Shown in pieces: positions 8,285 to 17,893 of a stretch of DNA of 64,000 bases (position 1 is its first letter; each line of letters starts with the position of its first letter). A program made the position numbers and the translations under genes. The notes under the pieces were generated by a model. The model did not search any database. It saw nothing but the letters and a program-made list of their open reading frames with translations, and was not told the DNA's origin. The stretch lies in assembly GCA_025656675.1 (NCBI GenBank), contig JAHXHN010000004.1, positions 186,001 through 250,000 on the forward strand, read 5' to 3'. Source of the stretch: Candidatus Thiodiazotropha sp. (ex Codakia rugifera) (lineage in GTDB: Bacteria; Pseudomonadota; Gammaproteobacteria; Chromatiales; Chromatiaceae).

Positions 8285-10453
8285 TTAACTGGTCTCCCTT
8301 AATGGCAGGTAGAATGTAAACTCGGCCCCATCCCGATAGGCTGGATTGAATGAGAGTTTACCACCGTGTGCCTCAATGATCCCGTAGCTGATGGAAAGCC
8401 CAAGCCCCATTCCTTGAGGCTTGCCGGTAACAAATGGGTCAAATAAGGTGTTGGCCAGCTCCGGTTTGATCCCTGGCCCATTATCGCGAACAGTGATCCA
8501 AATTGATTCACCCGGCTCACTTCGGGTGCCGATATAGAGCATCCGCTCCCCATTGACCCTTTCCGCTAAGGACTCGATAGCATTACGTGCCAGATTCAGA
8601 ATGACCTGCTCTATCTGTATGGGTTGCAGTGAAATACGGGGCAACGGCTCTTCGAGATCCAGTTCAAGGCGTACTGATGCACGCCTCACATCGGGCCAGA
8701 TCAGCACAACAACTGCATTCACCAGATCGTTTACTTCGCCCTCAGACCGCTCCAATGGCTCCTTGCGTACAAGCCGACGCAACTGACGAATAATCTCCCC
8801 CGCACGATCTGCTTGAGAAGCAATACGTTCCATCACATCCACACAAACATTGATGTTAGCGCTATCGGATTCGAGAATGCGAATACTGGCCTGAGCATTC
8901 GTCGAGATTGCAGTCAATGGTTGATTGAGTTCGTGGGCAATCCCTGAAGCCATCTCACCCAGTGTGCTGAGGCGTCCGGCCCGAGCCAACTCTAACTGAT
9001 GCTGACGTGCCTCCTCCTCTGCCCTCTTGCGTCGGGTGATGTCACGAAACACAACAACGCTACCCACTGTCTTGCCACTGTCACCCCATATGGGTGTACT
9101 GCTGTACTCTACCGGAAAACTATTGCCATCCTTCCGCCAAAAGACATCATCTGAGACATAGCGGGCCTGATTTTCACGAAAGGTCTGATAGACAGGACAC
9201 TCTTCCGCCCTATGGGGTGAACCATCTGCATGGGTATGATGGAGAATATCATGCTGATTTAAACCAATGACTTCAGCAGCCTCCCAGCCTGTGATCCGCT
9301 CTGCTGCTTTGTTAAAAAAGGTTGACCGACCATGCAGATCGACACCATAAATACCATCCGCCACAGAATCGAGGATCAACTCATGTTGCAGTTCCAAGCG
9401 GTTCTTCGCTTTTTGGATTGCCTTGTTCAGGCGCATTACCCAAAGGGTCATAACAACCATGAACAGCAACATCAGCAGGCCACCAAGTAACCAATACCAA
9501 TATCGGCTGATGGCATCAGAAAGCGTGAATTTGCCAAGATTTTGATAGGGTGGCAACTTCAGTGTACGGAACAGATCATGCACCGGCTGATAATCGAGAG
9601 GAATCGTCCAGCCTGCATAGTTACCGGCTAAAGCAGCTGCATGGTCATGGGGCATATTCAATAGCGCAACAGCTACCTGCTGTGCAAGGCTATCAGCTGT
9701 ATGAGCCACTTTACTGAAGGGCCACTCGGGATAGAGACGGGTACTCAAAGCAAAGGGGAATTCAGAAACCTTTTGCGGATTGATGATCCGAAAGTCATTG
9801 AGGTCGATTGTGCCGGCCGAGGCCATTCGTTCCAGGATATCGGTGCGCACAGCACCGACATCAACCTCACTGTTGAGTACCGCCATCACCACATAGTCGT
9901 GAATGCCGCCAAATTGTAGTGACTGCAAGTCAGTGTATGGGTCTATGCCCTCCTCAACCATCTCCCGCATGGCCATCTGAAAACCACCCAACGAGGTGGT
10001 ATCGACCGCCATCATACTGTGGCCACGAAGATCCTCCAGGTTATTGATCTCTGGGTGGTCCTGGCGGGTAAATATCACCCCACCAAAAATCTTGTAGGGC
10101 ACGTCATTACGTCGGTTATAGAGGGTGGCGATACGGGAAACCCTATATTTTACTTCAAGATTGACATAGATACCGGGATTGACCAGGACGAAATCTATCT
10201 TACCCGTCTCTACCGCCGAATTGACCTCATCAAATTTGAGCGGTCGGATTACAAATTGGTAGGCCGGTATGTTGGTAGCGAGGTAGGCTGCAGTTGGACC
10301 CCACATTCTCAAGGTCGCCTGATCCCCGCGATGACTCAATACACCGATATGTACGATTTCCGGATCTGCCTGAAGCTGTGGACTGAACAGCAATGCGAAC
10401 AGCAGCAAATGTAGCAGTGCCCCATATCTGTCAATGTTCCGGATGAGTGTCAT
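8285..10453 (-). CDS. TtrS-like sensor histidine kinase with PhnD-type periplasmic domain
   Basis: The 722-residue protein starts with a signal segment (about 10-29). A periplasmic substrate-binding domain of the phosphonate/PhnD type follows (about 33-300; FVLVNPGIYVNLEVKY, GVIFTRQDHPEINNLEDLRG). Then come a transmembrane helix (about 317-340), a PAS domain (LELQHELILDSVADGIYGVDLHG), HisKA with the phospho-acceptor His in GEMASGIAHELNQPLTAIST, and an HATPase domain (NLARNAIE, DNGPGI, GMGLGLSIS). This architecture matches TtrS, the tetrathionate sensor, but PhnD-type sensors bind various small ligands. It is followed by its regulator after 4 nt. The upstream gene on this strand is unrelated by sequence. 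Confidence 0.88.
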   Translation of the reverse strand: MTLIRNIDRYGALLHLLLFALLFSPQLQADPEIVHIGVLSHRGDQATLRMWGPTAAYLATNIPAYQFVIRPLKFDEVNSAVETGKIDFVLVNPGIYVNLEVKYRVSRIATLYNRRNDVPYKIFGGVIFTRQDHPEINNLEDLRGHSMMAVDTTSLGGFQMAMREMVEEGIDPYTDLQSLQFGGIHDYVVMAVLNSEVDVGAVRTDILERMASAGTIDLNDFRIINPQKVSEFPFALSTRLYPEWPFSKVAHTADSLAQQVAVALLNMPHDHAAALAGNYAGWTIPLDYQPVHDLFRTLKLPPYQNLGKFTLSDAISRYWYWLLGGLLMLLFMVVMTLWVMRLNKAIQKAKNRLELQHELILDSVADGIYGVDLHGRSTFFNKAAERITGWEAAEVIGLNQHDILHHTHADGSPHRAEECPVYQTFRENQARYVSDDVFWRKDGNSFPVEYSSTPIWGDSGKTVGSVVVFRDITRRKRAEEEARQHQLELARAGRLSTLGEMASGIAHELNQPLTAISTNAQASIRILESDSANINVCVDVMERIASQADRAGEIIRQLRRLVRKEPLERSEGEVNDLVNAVVVLIWPDVRRASVRLELDLEEPLPRISLQPIQIEQVILNLARNAIESLAERVNGERMLYIGTRSEPGESIWITVRDNGPGIKPELANTLFDPFVTGKPQGMGLGLSISYGIIEAHGGKLSFNPAYRDGAEFTFYLPLRETS

Positions 10454-10498
10454 CTAATGAGGTTATGTGAAATCCATACCCCATACAAGGTGCGCGTG

Positions 10499-11305
10499 TT
10501 AGCGTTCCAATCGCTCAGCGATCGTTTTTAGCTTACCTAACAATGATCGACGATAGGCCTCCTCGTGCTCCTCCTGTTCATTCTTGATCGCCTGCTGTAA
10601 CTCTTCCTCACGTGTGCGCTCAGACTCTTGCAGACGTTTACGAATATCTGCCTTGTGAGATTCATCGATATCCAGATCATAGAGATTTGCTCTATTTCGC
10701 AGAATATAATTCCCGAATCTATCCAACCAGGCATCATCAACACTTTCAGGTTGTATGAGACTCTTGTCGAGTTTGAAACCGCTAAAGTTTGCTACATATA
10801 GTTTTATTGATCCAAGCTCCAGGTCAGTTTGCACCACAAAACTGACATTAACTCTGGTTTTCATTTGAAAATTGAGTCCAACAATGCGCTGTTCATAATC
10901 CCTGATAGGCCACTCTGCGTAGCGCATTCTTTGTGACTCGAGAAAATGGCGGGTCTCGTCTGCCTTGGCTTTTGGCGTAACTGCAAATTCCGCCTCATTG
11001 TCCGATTCACAGGCGAAGCGAAGACGAATTGTTTTTGGTTTGTCCGAACTGTCTGCATTCACTACATAGTCGATATGACGTAGACCTGCGATCTCACCTA
11101 TACCCGGTAAGCTATAGTTATGTCTAACCTCATGATTGAGTATTTTGAGTTGACCTGTCAGCTCCGACAAATAGTGCAGGATCGACTGCATAGGCTGCTT
11201 GAATCGCTCTTCATAGAGCGCTTCACGTTGAACCTCTTCCCGGTTGGCACTGTCGGCCTCTTGTAGCCGGTGTGCCTCCTTTTTTAAGTCATCCAACAAA
11301 GACAT
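10499..11305 (-). CDS. Conserved hypothetical protein with C-terminal coiled coil
   Basis: This 268-residue soluble protein is not recognised. The first 30 residues are charged and helical. The middle (about 60-200) looks alpha/beta with several aromatic-rich strands. The last 60 residues (KRLQESERTREEELQQAIKN and onward) are strongly charged and helical, a likely coiled coil. There is no signal peptide or membrane segment. It is upstream of, and on the same strand as, the TtrS-like kinase, 46 bp away, but whether it belongs to that operon is unclear. Confidence 0.75.
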   Translation of the reverse strand: MSLLDDLKKEAHRLQEADSANREEVQREALYEERFKQPMQSILHYLSELTGQLKILNHEVRHNYSLPGIGEIAGLRHIDYVVNADSSDKPKTIRLRFACESDNEAEFAVTPKAKADETRHFLESQRMRYAEWPIRDYEQRIVGLNFQMKTRVNVSFVVQTDLELGSIKLYVANFSGFKLDKSLIQPESVDDAWLDRFGNYILRNRANLYDLDIDESHKADIRKRLQESERTREEELQQAIKNEQEEHEEAYRRSLLGKLKTIAERLER

Positions 11306-11394
11306 AAGAACAATATTCCTGATGATCTCCCTATTCCGCTGATAATTCTATGGCTAAAGCCCAATCAATGCCAATCTCGGCAGTACTCTTCTTC

Positions 11395-12231
11395 CTATAT
11401 GGCATAGAGTGCTGCTATCTCATCCGGCCAAAGCGTATCGTCGATCGTCTCTAAGACCAATGGTATATCGTCAAAACGCTTATCATGCATGATGTAGCGA
11501 AACACTTCCCAACCCAGCTTTCCTTGCCCCAAGCTGTGGTGGCGGTCGACTCTCGCTCCCAAATCGGGCTTACTGTCATTGAGGTGCATACCACACAAGA
11601 AAGAAAAGCCTACCACACGATCAAACTCGGCAAATGTCTGCTCACAACTCTCCTCTGTTCGCATATCATAGCCTGCAACGAAAGTGTGACAGGTGTCGAG
11701 GCAGACACCGACTCTGCTTTTATCCTCTACACCATCAATAATGGCTGCCAGGTGTTCAAACCGATAACCTAATGTGCTCCCCTGACCTGCCGTGTTTTCA
11801 ATAACCGCCGTCACGCCTTGGGTCTGTTGCAAAACCTGGTTGATCGAATCGGCAACCAACTGCAAGCTATCTTCTTCACTGATTTTCCTGAGAGTGGCAC
11901 CAGGGTGGAAATTGAGCAAAGACAACCCAAGCTGTTCACAGCGCTGCATTTCATCTAAAAAGGCTGTTCTCGATTTTTCCAATCCTTCCGGCTCAGGATG
12001 ACCGAGATTGATCAGGTAGCTATCGTGTGGCAGTACATGCCCTGATTTGATGCCTGCCTTATCAAGATTCTCTCTGAAAGCGACAACAGAGCGCTCAGTC
12101 AGAGGCTTGGCATGCCACTGGCGCTGATTCTTTGTGAACAGGGCAAATGACTTAGCTCCGATGGCTTGTGCATTCAGGGGGGCATTCTCCACCCCACCGG
12201 AGGCACTGACATGAGCACCGACATACTTCAT
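11395..12231 (-). CDS. nfo: Deoxyribonuclease IV (AP endonuclease)
   Basis: This is endonuclease IV, a tri-zinc TIM-barrel enzyme that cuts the backbone 5' of abasic sites in base excision repair. The 278-residue length is standard. The metal-binding and family motifs are present in order: [61 protein letters not shown] and DRHHSLGQG. It is a cytoplasmic housekeeping gene with 89 bp to the next gene and no obvious partner. Confidence 0.97.
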   Translation of the reverse strand: MKYVGAHVSASGGVENAPLNAQAIGAKSFALFTKNQRQWHAKPLTERSVVAFRENLDKAGIKSGHVLPHDSYLINLGHPEPEGLEKSRTAFLDEMQRCEQLGLSLLNFHPGATLRKISEEDSLQLVADSINQVLQQTQGVTAVIENTAGQGSTLGYRFEHLAAIIDGVEDKSRVGVCLDTCHTFVAGYDMRTEESCEQTFAEFDRVVGFSFLCGMHLNDSKPDLGARVDRHHSLGQGKLGWEVFRYIMHDKRFDDIPLVLETIDDTLWPDEIAALYAI

Positions 12232-12537
12232 CTAGACCATCCTATTTTGAATAACTGAAATGCTATCTTCCGAGTCCACACTGCTATTGCAGTTAATAAA
12301 TACAACCAATTGTTTAATGAAATCAACTGATTTCAAAGTCCAGGTTTAGCGATTGAGTGTAAAAAAGCAGGCTAAAGATAAAAGCATCCTCTATCACCCA
12401 TCTGTTCAGAACAGGTTTACAGATCCTGTTATATAATAATCGCCGTTGGAATATTTTACAGCCTGAAATCATCAGTTATGCAATGGCTACGCTGTGAGAT
12501 TTTATGATGATGTTTTTTTAAGGAATACAATCAAGCG
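12232..12537. other. A/T-rich intergenic region
   Basis: These 306 bp separate nfo from the methyltransferase gene, both on the minus strand. I see no coding frame, clear terminator or repeat of other window sequence. It presumably contains the nfo promoter. Confidence 0.5.
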
Positions 12538-13227
12538 CTACTCAGGCTTAGCGACAATGCTTACCTCGTGTGCAGGCTTGAATAAGTGGACCAGGCTGCG
12601 GATGATGCGGAATCCACGCTTACCCATACCAATTCTGTTCGCCCACTTCGCTGCAAAACGATCATAACCAAAGCGCAGTATTTTACCGCTCTCAATAGAA
12701 AATCCTGCATCACTCACAAGATTCCCCAGTGTCTGTACATTCCATGCATACAGGTGATGATTCGGTTCAGCGGGATCGTATAATCGGTAACGTTTCTCTT
12801 TTTCATAGGGAACAAACAACAATAATAGCCCATCACTTTTAAGTAGGCGGTTAATCTCTGCCAGTACATCGACAGGGGAAGACACATGTTCGAGAACATG
12901 GTGACAGACCAAAACATCGATGCAGTGATCCTCAAGCTGTGATGTGTCTGGCACGAATTCAATGCCCTGCTTTGTGACTATGGGTTCTAAGTGCTGCGCC
13001 AGATCGAAACCCAACCGTCTTGCACAATCAAGCTTGGCTATATTCCAGCCGAAGCCGACCCCGTATTCCATCACCACATCCCGAGATTCAATGTAGGGAG
13101 CGATTTTTTCATAACGTAATTGGGCAACCCAGGGGAAAGCAATCTCCGGTATTTCACGTTTTTTACCGTGGTACTTGCGACCTTGATCGCCTTGATAGCG
13201 TGCTTTAATGAGTTCTTCGGTATTCAT
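12538..13227 (-). CDS. Class I SAM-dependent methyltransferase
   Basis: The 229-residue protein has a methyltransferase-11 type core. VVMEYGVGFGWNIAKL is motif I (a variant of the usual ExGxGxG), LVCHHVLEHVSSPVDVLAEI is the region after motif II, and LLKSDGLLLLFVPY is motif III. The HHVLEHV type is common among methyltransferases acting on surface sugars, lipids or small molecules. The YHGKKREIPEIAFPWV region near the N-terminus is not diagnostic. It is followed on the same strand (that is, preceded in coordinates) only by nfo, so the context does not reveal the substrate. Confidence 0.85.
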   Translation of the reverse strand: MNTEELIKARYQGDQGRKYHGKKREIPEIAFPWVAQLRYEKIAPYIESRDVVMEYGVGFGWNIAKLDCARRLGFDLAQHLEPIVTKQGIEFVPDTSQLEDHCIDVLVCHHVLEHVSSPVDVLAEINRLLKSDGLLLLFVPYEKEKRYRLYDPAEPNHHLYAWNVQTLGNLVSDAGFSIESGKILRFGYDRFAAKWANRIGMGKRGFRIIRSLVHLFKPAHEVSIVAKPE

Positions 13228-13280
13228 GCTTTATCCGTTATCGACAGTTATTGCCTTCCATTCGGGTATCAAACAGGCAG

Positions 13281-13910
13281 CTAGATCGGATCTGCAAACA
13301 GTAGCTTTACGGCTAGAAATACGAACAAAACCGCTGCCACACGGTGAATGCCACGTTGAACTGATGGGGACCTGTTTAACCAGGGACCAACCGCTCCTGC
13401 CAATTCAGCCAAAGCACCAAAAACGATCAGTGTGGCGACAATAAATATCAGACCAAACGTTATCATCTGCAATACCACAGGTCCATTGTCGGGTTCTAGA
13501 AATTGTGGCAGCAATGCAAGAAAGAAAAGAGAAACCTTAGGATTTGTTACATTCATGATAATACCACGACGATAGAGCAACCATGGATTGGGTTTTTGTA
13601 GTTGTTTGAATGCAACCTGGCTGTTGGAGGCTTGAAGATATCGCCAAGCTAAATAGAGGAGATAGGCTGCCCCCAGCAATTTCAACAGGTTGAATGCCAA
13701 CTCAGAAGATTGGAACAGTGCAGCCACGCCAAATGACACTAAAGTCGTGTGAAATATCAGTCCAGTAGAAAATCCCAGCGTAGCGTACCATCCAGACATA
13801 CGGCCATGCCGTATAGATTGAGTAAGGACAAACAGATTATCCGGCCCAGGAACCAATGCCAATACTACCGCTGTGGCAAACAACGTGAGAATGGTTTCAG
13901 TTATGATCAA
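13281..13910 (-). CDS. LysE/RhtB family amino acid exporter
   Basis: The 209-residue membrane protein has six hydrophobic helices. The LysE signature LVPGPDNLFVLTQSIRHGRMSGW lies near the N-terminus and NPKVSLFFLALLPQF in the middle. The family exports amino acids or derivatives such as homoserine and threonine by proton antiport; the substrate here is unknown. It lies 53 bp upstream of the methyltransferase gene on the same strand and is divergent from cysZ. Confidence 0.92.
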   Translation of the reverse strand: MIITETILTLFATAVVLALVPGPDNLFVLTQSIRHGRMSGWYATLGFSTGLIFHTTLVSFGVAALFQSSELAFNLLKLLGAAYLLYLAWRYLQASNSQVAFKQLQKPNPWLLYRRGIIMNVTNPKVSLFFLALLPQFLEPDNGPVVLQMITFGLIFIVATLIVFGALAELAGAVGPWLNRSPSVQRGIHRVAAVLFVFLAVKLLFADPI

Positions 13911-14291
13911 CTTTTCGCTCTTGCCTATCCAGATACAGCTGCTTGGCCTCTACCCCGATATCCGGTTGATTGAACAAAACCATTAACACCTCAACCAGGG
14001 CCTGTTAACACTAATTTGATCGTCACTGCCAAGACCCTTTTTTGCCAATCAGGATCCTTACCCTTCTGCGATGATAATATTCCACACAACGGATAAATAG
14101 GCACAGATGAATCTCTGTATCATCAAATGCTTGATTCACTGACCAGAATCTCTGTCTGGAGCCCTATTGATTCGACACTCAATCACTGTAACGTGAATTT
14201 TATTGAACACATAGCGGTTACGGAGCATATTCACCAGCATTAGGTTATATTTGGCAGTTTAGTAGCGAACACCGAAATCAAGGACTCCACT
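13911..14291. other. Divergent intergenic region
   Basis: These 381 bp between the LysE-family gene and cysZ must contain promoters for both. The only notable element is the second copy of the 35-bp repeat at 13997-14031. No small coding frame is convincing. Confidence 0.45.
13997..14031 (+). repeat. 35-bp dispersed repeat, copy 2
   Basis: Partner of 1386-1420, same orientation, 32 of 35 bases the same. The similarity ends sharply at both sides in the two copies, which fits a shared terminal repeat of a lost mobile element. Confidence 0.5.
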
Positions 14292-15032
14292 ATGGCAAAC
14301 AACCCGCTCACAGGAGCAGGCTACCTGATGCGCGGACTAGGCCTGATCACCAAACCCGGCCTAAGGCCCTTCGTACTCATACCGCTGATTATCAATATCA
14401 TTGTCTTCAGTCTGCTGATCTGGCTGGGTATTGATCAGTTTGAGCAACTGATGGACCGTTTTCTTCCCGATGACGAGAGTTGGCTGGCCTGGTTGCGCTG
14501 GTTGCTATGGCCACTGTTTGCGATTGCGCTGCTGTTAACCATATTCTATACCTTCACAGTGATTGCCAACCTGATCGCTGCTCCATTCAACGGTCTATTA
14601 GCAGAAAAGGTGGAACTGTTTCTGGGTGGAGAAATACCAAATCAACCAACCAATGCAAAACAGATTGTGAAAGATGTTGTTCCATCTCTGCTCTCTGAAA
14701 TGCGTAAGATTCTCTATTTTCTACTACGTGCTATCCCGCTCTTGATCCTGTTCCTTATACCGGTACTCAATATTGCCGCCCCCTTCTTGTGGATGGCATT
14801 CAGCGCCTGGTTTCTTGCCATCGAGTATGGCGACTATCCGATGGCCAATCACAACCTGGTATTCAAAGAGCAGCACAGGCGTCTGAAACAGGCGCGACTT
14901 TCGTCACTCTCCTTCGGCGGTGGTCTGACATTGATGATGATGGTACCCATTCTCAACTTTGTTGCCATGCCAGCTGCAGTGGCAGGCGCCACCCTTTTCT
15001 GGCATGAACGGTTACGGAATATCAAGCGTTGA
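14292..15032 (+). CDS. cysZ: CysZ-family sulfate transporter (EI24 domain)
   Basis: This 246-residue inner-membrane protein begins NPLTGAGYLMRGLGLITKPG, typical of CysZ, and has four or so hydrophobic helices with the EI24-type segment FTVIANLIAAPFNGLLAEKVE. CysZ mediates sulfite-sensitive sulfate uptake for cysteine synthesis. In sulfur oxidisers the protein may instead help balance cytoplasmic sulfate, but that is speculation. It is transcribed divergently from the LysE exporter and convergent with the aminotransferase. The conserved EYGDYPMANH loop is present. Confidence 0.9.
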   Translation: MANNPLTGAGYLMRGLGLITKPGLRPFVLIPLIINIIVFSLLIWLGIDQFEQLMDRFLPDDESWLAWLRWLLWPLFAIALLLTIFYTFTVIANLIAAPFNGLLAEKVELFLGGEIPNQPTNAKQIVKDVVPSLLSEMRKILYFLLRAIPLLILFLIPVLNIAAPFLWMAFSAWFLAIEYGDYPMANHNLVFKEQHRRLKQARLSSLSFGGGLTLMMMVPILNFVAMPAAVAGATLFWHERLRNIKR

Positions 15033-15092
15033 TTGGGTGCCAAACCGAATCCTGACTGATCAGATCCATTGATAGTGCTGTTGAGCTGTACC

Positions 15093-16253
15093 TTACATAG
15101 AGAGAAAACCATTGATTCTCTCAACACCCTCATGCAAACGATCCAAGTCAGTCGTATAGGCAAAGCGTAGATGCGATTCGGGCTGGTTGAAGCCGAAATC
15201 GAGACCTGGCGTTACCGCCACCCCCCCCGCTTGCAACAGCCTTCCAGCAAAGGCCTGACTGTCATCACTCATCTCACCACACCCGGCATAGAGATAGAAG
15301 GCACCTTGAGGCGTTACGGGGATGGAGAAGCCCAGCTCACGCAGCGCAGGCAGAAGAAAATCGCGTCTCTGTTGAAAGGCTTGGCGACGCTGCTCAAGCA
15401 TCTCCATGACAGCAGGAGTGAATGCACTCAATGCCGCGTATTGGGAAAGGGTTGGTGCCGATAGAAATATATTTTGTGCCAACCTGTCGATAGGATCGAC
15501 AAACGAATCCGGTGCCACCAGCCAACCCAATCGCCAGCCCGTCATACCGAAAAACTTGGAGAAGCTGTTGATCACAAACAGATCGTCAGCATAGCGGAGC
15601 GCCGTCCCCCCTATCTGTTCATAGACCAATCCCTGGTATATCTCATCCACAATCAATACCCCGCCCAGACGCTGCACCGTGGTATAGAGTCGTTGCATTT
15701 CGTCATCGGCTATCAGGGTACCGGTCGGGTTGGAAGGTGAAGCGACCAATACCGCCCTGGTATCCTCCCGCCAAGCAGCCTCCACCAAGTCAGCTGTAAG
15801 CTGATAACCCGTCTCCGCTCCGACGGGTAGTGCCACCGGTCGTCCCTCCACCAACTCCACAAAGTGCCGGTTACAGGGGTATCCCGGGTCAGCCATCAGG
15901 ACCGATTCTCCCGGATTGATCAATACGCTCATCGCCAGTTGCAACGCACCGGAAGCACCCGGTGTAACGATCACCCTGGATGGATCGAGATCTGTCTGAT
16001 AGTAGTCGCGATAAAACCCGGAAATAGCTTCACGCAGTGCCGGAATGCCCTTCGCTGGCGTATAGTGGGTTCGACCTGAGGCAAGGGCTGCCTGTCCTGC
16101 CTCGATAATGGGTGCAGGGGTATCAAAATCGGGCTCACCGATCTCCATATGGATGATTGAGCGCCCCTCTGCTTCCAATTGGCGAGCTTGAGCCAATAGA
16201 TCCATGACATAAAAGGGGGCTATGCGCTGCATTCGTCGCGCAACACTGCTCAT
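15093..16253 (-). CDS. PLP-dependent aminotransferase (fold type I)
   Basis: The 386-residue enzyme belongs to the aspartate aminotransferase I subgroup that includes AlaA and AspC-like proteins. Visible landmarks are EIGEPDFDTP near residue 37, YTPAKGIPALREA, VTPGASGALQL for the cofactor phosphate site, SPSNPTG with the PLP-contacting Asn, VDEIYQGL, and SFSKFFGMTGWRLGW with the Schiff-base Lys at about residue 233. The substrate pair is not resolvable from this. Its start overlaps the stop of the CbbY-like gene by 4 bp (ATGA), so the two are translationally coupled. Confidence 0.92.
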   Translation of the reverse strand: MSSVARRMQRIAPFYVMDLLAQARQLEAEGRSIIHMEIGEPDFDTPAPIIEAGQAALASGRTHYTPAKGIPALREAISGFYRDYYQTDLDPSRVIVTPGASGALQLAMSVLINPGESVLMADPGYPCNRHFVELVEGRPVALPVGAETGYQLTADLVEAAWREDTRAVLVASPSNPTGTLIADDEMQRLYTTVQRLGGVLIVDEIYQGLVYEQIGGTALRYADDLFVINSFSKFFGMTGWRLGWLVAPDSFVDPIDRLAQNIFLSAPTLSQYAALSAFTPAVMEMLEQRRQAFQQRRDFLLPALRELGFSIPVTPQGAFYLYAGCGEMSDDSQAFAGRLLQAGGVAVTPGLDFGFNQPESHLRFAYTTDLDRLHEGVERINGFLSM

Positions 16254-17023
16254 GAATGACTTCTATCGTGTAGATTTTGAAGCATGGCAAGATCAACATA
16301 GTTGAAATCGCCCACTTTACCTGACAGCACGTTAAAGGGTTGATTCGGCTCCCCAAGTTGATCTATCACCAGGCTGGCACCATTAAAATCATCCTCCGCC
16401 GTGTAGCCATTGGTGGTGACCAGGATTGACTTGATTGAGGCACGGCTGGCGGATTGGACACCGTTATGTGAATCCTCGAAAGCAACACAAGCCTCAGGTT
16501 GAAGCCCCATTTGCTGCATGGCCCACAGGTAGATGTCTGGCGCCGGCTTCTTTGAAGGTACAATATCTCCAGCAGCGATCACCTCGAACCAGCCCTCCGC
16601 CTCAAGCGCCAAACTGTGCTGCAGTAAGGCGCTGACATTGGCCGGTGTGGTGGTGGTGGCGATCGCCATCCGCATTCCAGCTTGTCTGGCCTCCTCCAAT
16701 AACCGTTTCACCCCATTTCTCATGGGTATCAACCCTTCCGATAACATCTGAGTGTAGTGGTCAGTTTTACTGGCATGAAGTCCCGCAATAAATCCATCCA
16801 GTGCCTCAGGTCTTGGAAAATCCTGATTATAATGATCCAGGTAATAACGGATACGCTCCTTACCACCCGTCACTGCCAATAACGCGCCGTAGCGTTCAAC
16901 CGACCACTCCCAATCAAGACCTGCATCGGCAAATGCTCTATTGAAGGCCACCCGATGGCCATCACGTTCTGTATCGGCCAGGGTACCATCCACATCAAAT
17001 ATCAATGCCTCTATATCAGCCAT
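16250..17023 (-). CDS. cbbY: HAD hydrolase of the CbbY type
   Basis: The 257-residue HAD phosphatase has motif I FDVDGTLADTERDGHRVAFN, a motif II Thr in MAIATTTTPANV, a motif III Lys in PSKKPAPDIY and the acidic motif IV in CVAFEDSHNG. The ERDGHRVAFN sequence after motif I is characteristic of CbbY, which dephosphorylates xylulose-1,5-bisphosphate, a Rubisco inhibitor. That fits an autotroph, though no Rubisco genes are in view. It is the first gene of a two-gene unit with the aminotransferase. The exact substrate is an inference from the family. Confidence 0.85.
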   Translation of the reverse strand: MADIEALIFDVDGTLADTERDGHRVAFNRAFADAGLDWEWSVERYGALLAVTGGKERIRYYLDHYNQDFPRPEALDGFIAGLHASKTDHYTQMLSEGLIPMRNGVKRLLEEARQAGMRMAIATTTTPANVSALLQHSLALEAEGWFEVIAAGDIVPSKKPAPDIYLWAMQQMGLQPEACVAFEDSHNGVQSASRASIKSILVTTNGYTAEDDFNGASLVIDQLGEPNQPFNVLSGKVGDFNYVDLAMLQNLHDRSHS

Positions 17024-17308
17024 TACTGCACCTTGTTTGTCTTATTTCTACTTGTCTGTTCAGGGTATTACCCTCCAATCTGTCACTAGCTTACCCAATA
17101 GCAACCTGGCATGCATACCCTTCCGACATCAAGAAATCTGCAGAAAAAATGTCCTGGAGCAAGATGTAAGCGGATATCAACCTTTTATTCCGCATGATAT
17201 GGACCAATCTTATGAATGGGAAAACGATTAACAAAGCCTCTCCTGTTTTGTTGTTTCGTGCAGCCCTTTCTGGTATAGATATGCGCCTTCACTGAAGAGG
17301 TACCATGA

Positions 17309-17749
17309 ATGGCCCAGAAGAAAGCCACCACACAAGGGGCAAATACCTTCGGCATCGCCCCCTACGAGTCCGCTAAGGGCGAAGAGTATATGAATGATGA
17401 GCAGGAGGCCCATTTCCGCTCTATACTGGACGCCTGGAAGTCTAATCTTATGCAAGAGGTTGACCGAACCGTTCACCATATGCAGGATGAGGCCGCCAAT
17501 TTTCCTGATCCGAATGACCGTGCGACCCAGGAGTCGGAGTTCAGCCTCGAGCTGCGCACCCGCGATCGAGAGCGCAAGCTGATCAAGAAGATTGATGAAG
17601 CCCTGGAAAAAATCGATAATCATGAGTACGGCTTTTGTGACTCATGTGGCGTTGAGATCGGAATCAGGCGACTCGAGGCCCGGCCTACAGCAACCCAATG
17701 TATCGATTGTAAAACACTCGATGAGATACGTGAGAAACAGATGGGTTGA
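17309..17749 (+). CDS. dksA: RNA polymerase-binding transcription factor DksA
   Basis: DksA binds the RNA polymerase secondary channel and, with ppGpp, mediates the stringent response. The 146-residue length is typical. Visible are the coiled coil (about 25-105) with the conserved [12 protein letters not shown] tip region, and the C-terminal zinc finger made from CDSCG and CIDCK. The start ATGGCCCAG follows a GAGG-type ribosome site. A strong intrinsic terminator follows the stop. The dksA-gluQ order is conserved in many gammaproteobacteria, including E. coli. Confidence 0.98.
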   Translation: MAQKKATTQGANTFGIAPYESAKGEEYMNDEQEAHFRSILDAWKSNLMQEVDRTVHHMQDEAANFPDPNDRATQESEFSLELRTRDRERKLIKKIDEALEKIDNHEYGFCDSCGVEIGIRRLEARPTATQCIDCKTLDEIREKQMG

Positions 17750-17774
17750 ATTGATCTGTAACCCTCTGACAAAG

Positions 17775-17803
17775 AACCGGCACCAGCCGGTTTTTTGTTT
17801 TTT
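17775..17803 (+). terminator. Intrinsic terminator after dksA
   Basis: AACCGGC (17775-17781), loop ACCA, GCCGGTT (17786-17792), then T-rich DNA. It lies 25 bp after the dksA stop and separates it from gluQ, which therefore needs partial read-through or its own promoter. Confidence 0.9.
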
Positions 17804-17893
17804 GATGCACCCATTCTGGATAAAATGCCGCTTTGGATGGGTGCTCCTGCCAATCAGTCTTATCTGAATCTATGGATTCCGATCTAACACTAG

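Noticed and set aside
10019-10414. 131-codon frame antisense to the sensor kinase
   Set aside because: Shadow of the periplasmic domain coding sequence.
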